The notes under the pieces are model-generated. The model saw only the letters and a program-made list of their open reading frames with translations, had not been told where the DNA came from and did no database searches. Below, piece after piece: positions 21,207 through 22,435 of a DNA stretch of 22,435 nucleotides. The stretch is from contig CAYFLU010000036.1 in the NCBI GenBank assembly GCA_964343975.1, forward strand, positions 1-22,435, in the 5' to 3' direction. The position numbers and the translations under genes were made by a program. Within the stretch, counting starts at the first letter, position 1, and every line of letters starts with the position of its first letter. Source of the stretch: SCUN01 sp964343975. Lineage in GTDB: Bacteria; Acidobacteriota; Vicinamibacteria; Vicinamibacterales; SCN-69-37.

Positions 21207-22435
21207 CACGCGTGTCCTCCGGTGGCGCGCTCGCGAATCGTGAGCAGCCGCTTCATGAGCGTGGGGAAGTCGGCGCGCGCGCCGGGCACGCCGCCGAAGC
21301 TGTCGTGCAACTCGCGGTAGAGGCCGTAGAGCTCGTCGTACACCTTCCGCGCTTTCGGGTTCGGCTGATACTGCGTGTCCGACACGCGCGTCATCGCGCG
21401 CTGGGCCTCTTCGAAGGTCGGATAGCCGCCAGCGGCGGCACCGGCACAGACGGCGGCCGCGATGGCCGAGCCGAGCGCGGGTGTCTGCGGGGAGCCGGCG
21501 ATCAGCATCGGATAGCCGAGCACGTCCGCGTAGATCTGCATGAACAGCGGATTCTTCTCCGCGATGCCGCCGCACGACACCACGCGTTCGATGCCGACGC
21601 CGTTCGCGTTCAGCCGCTCGATGATCGCGCGCGCGCCGAACGCCGTGGCTTCGATCAGCGCGCGGTAAATCTCGGCGCGTGTCGTGTGCAGCGTCTGTCC
21701 GACGATGAGGCCGGTGAGGCGCGGATCGACGAGGATGGTGCGGTTGCCGTTGTTCCAGTCGAGCGCGACCAGGCCCGAGGCGCCCGGCGCGAGTTGGGCC
21801 GCGTCTGCGGTGAGCGCGGCATGCGTCGACTCGTTGCCTTCGCACACGACTTCCACCCACCAGCGGAGGAGGTCGCCGACGGCCGACTGACCGGCTTCGA
21901 CGCCGTAGTATCCGGTCATCACCGAGCCGTTGACCGTGCCGCAGATGCCGGGCACATTCGGCGCCGCGCCGCCGCCCGGTGCAATCGCGATGTCGCAGGT
22001 GGACGTGCCGATGATCTTCACCAGCGTTCCGGCGGTGACGCCGGCGCCCACCGCGCCGTAGTGCGCGTCGAACGCGCCCATGGCGACGGGAATGCCTTCG
22101 GGCAGCCCGAAGGCCGCCGCCCATTCCGCGCAGAGATGACCGGCCGGCCGGTCTGACGGCCATGCCGTGTCGAAGAGCCGCGACCGCAGCGCCGCCAGTT
22201 TCGGATCCAGCCGTTCGAGGAACGTCGTGGACGGCAGACCGCCCCACGCGGGTGAGTACATGGCCTTGTGGCCCGCCGCGCAGACGCCGCGCTTGACCTG
22301 CTGCGGATCGCGCACGCCGCTCAGCACCGCAGGCACGTAGTCCGCGAGCTCCACCCAACTCGCGGCGGCGTCGAACACATCCGGCGCCACCTTGAGGCAG
22401 TGCCAGATCTTCGACCAGAACCATTCAGAGGAGTA
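21206..22435 (-). CDS. araB: Ribulokinase (partial, N-terminus beyond the window)
   Basis: The window holds the last 409 residues of an FGGY-family kinase, starting mid-protein with SEWFWSKIWHCLKVAPDVFD. It phosphorylates L-ribulose with ATP. Visible landmarks are SWVELADYVPAVLSG, GAFDAHYGAVGAGVTAGTLV with the catalytic Asp, IIGTSTCDIAIAPGGGAAPN, and GQTLHTTRAEIYRALIEATA near the FGGY C-terminal ATPase lobe. The segment GLVALDWNNGNRTILVDPRL and the final GGIAEKNPLFMQIYADVLGY are typical of ribulokinase. The frame stays open to the window edge without a start, so the N-terminal sugar-binding lobe is outside. The stop shares a base with araD. araA may lie upstream, but that is not visible. Confidence 0.92.
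   Translation of the reverse strand, partial: YSSEWFWSKIWHCLKVAPDVFDAAASWVELADYVPAVLSGVRDPQQVKRGVCAAGHKAMYSPAWGGLPSTTFLERLDPKLAALRSRLFDTAWPSDRPAGHLCAEWAAAFGLPEGIPVAMGAFDAHYGAVGAGVTAGTLVKIIGTSTCDIAIAPGGGAAPNVPGICGTVNGSVMTGYYGVEAGQSAVGDLLRWWVEVVCEGNESTHAALTADAAQLAPGASGLVALDWNNGNRTILVDPRLTGLIVGQTLHTTRAEIYRALIEATAFGARAIIERLNANGVGIERVVSCGGIAEKNPLFMQIYADVLGYPMLIAGSPQTPALGSAIAAAVCAGAAAGGYPTFEEAQRAMTRVSDTQYQPNPKARKVYDELYGLYRELHDSFGGVPGARADFPTLMKRLLTIRERATGGHA

Noticed and set aside
20499..22424. Minus-strand frame of 641 codons over araB and araD
   Set aside because: Its C-terminal part is araD, but the rest is an out-of-frame reading of araB with low-complexity Arg/Gly content. araD starts at 21206.

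Overview
The window is a GC-rich bacterial chromosome fragment, probably from a metagenome assembly because it contains a run of exactly 100 Ns. I infer an Acidobacteriota-type organism, most likely of the Vicinamibacteria kind, at moderate confidence. The reasons are the futalosine-pathway menaquinone genes, a Tat-exported sugar-isomerase-like TIM barrel, a small exported metzincin with a compact Met-turn, many GTG starts, and CACGGAG-type tandem repeats that I recall from such genomes. No rRNA, tRNA, CRISPR array, transposase or phage gene was found.

Layout. Positions 1-42 hold the last codons of a plus-strand gene. A minus-strand group follows: a sugar-binding lipoprotein (2463-3431), a polytopic membrane protein (1136-2449) and an LLM-class flavin oxidoreductase (59-1099). 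Divergent from it are a five-domain S1 RNA-binding protein (3508-4974) and an AlkZ-related winged-helix protein (4978-5805). The AlkZ-related reading frame ends inside a tandem-repeat array. Positions 5776-6560 hold two arrays of related units in opposite orientation (42-43 bp and 46 bp periods), and the second is broken by the N gap. Next come a Tat-exported TIM-barrel protein (6595-7776), an exported metzincin (7872-8465) and a LysR regulator (8462-9397). mqnB and mqnD of the futalosine pathway follow (9519-10858).

A tightly coupled plus-strand operon spans 10912-16131. It runs GT-C-like membrane protein A, zinc-ribbon methyltransferase, paralogous membrane protein B, GT2 polyprenyl-phosphate sugar transferase, and every junction is an ATGA overlap. 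I read it as a surface-glycan or lipid-linked-sugar modification module. The GT2 would make the polyprenyl-phosphate sugar and the membrane proteins would use it or act beside it. This is the best candidate here for an uncharacterised system.

The right end is a pentose/aldose module. It holds a sugar ABC permease and a double ATPase (16162-18620), a divergent secreted lipoprotein aldose 1-epimerase (18650-19822), and araB-araD-HAD phosphatase (19861 to the window end), again with overlapping start and stop codons. The divergent gap at 18621-18649 holds a palindrome matching FadR-type GntR operators. The genes are consistent with uptake, anomer interconversion and phosphorylation/epimerisation of L-arabinose or L-ribulose towards xylulose 5-phosphate. 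L-arabinose isomerase is not in the window. The only sugar-binding protein lies about 13 kb from the permease and ATPase.
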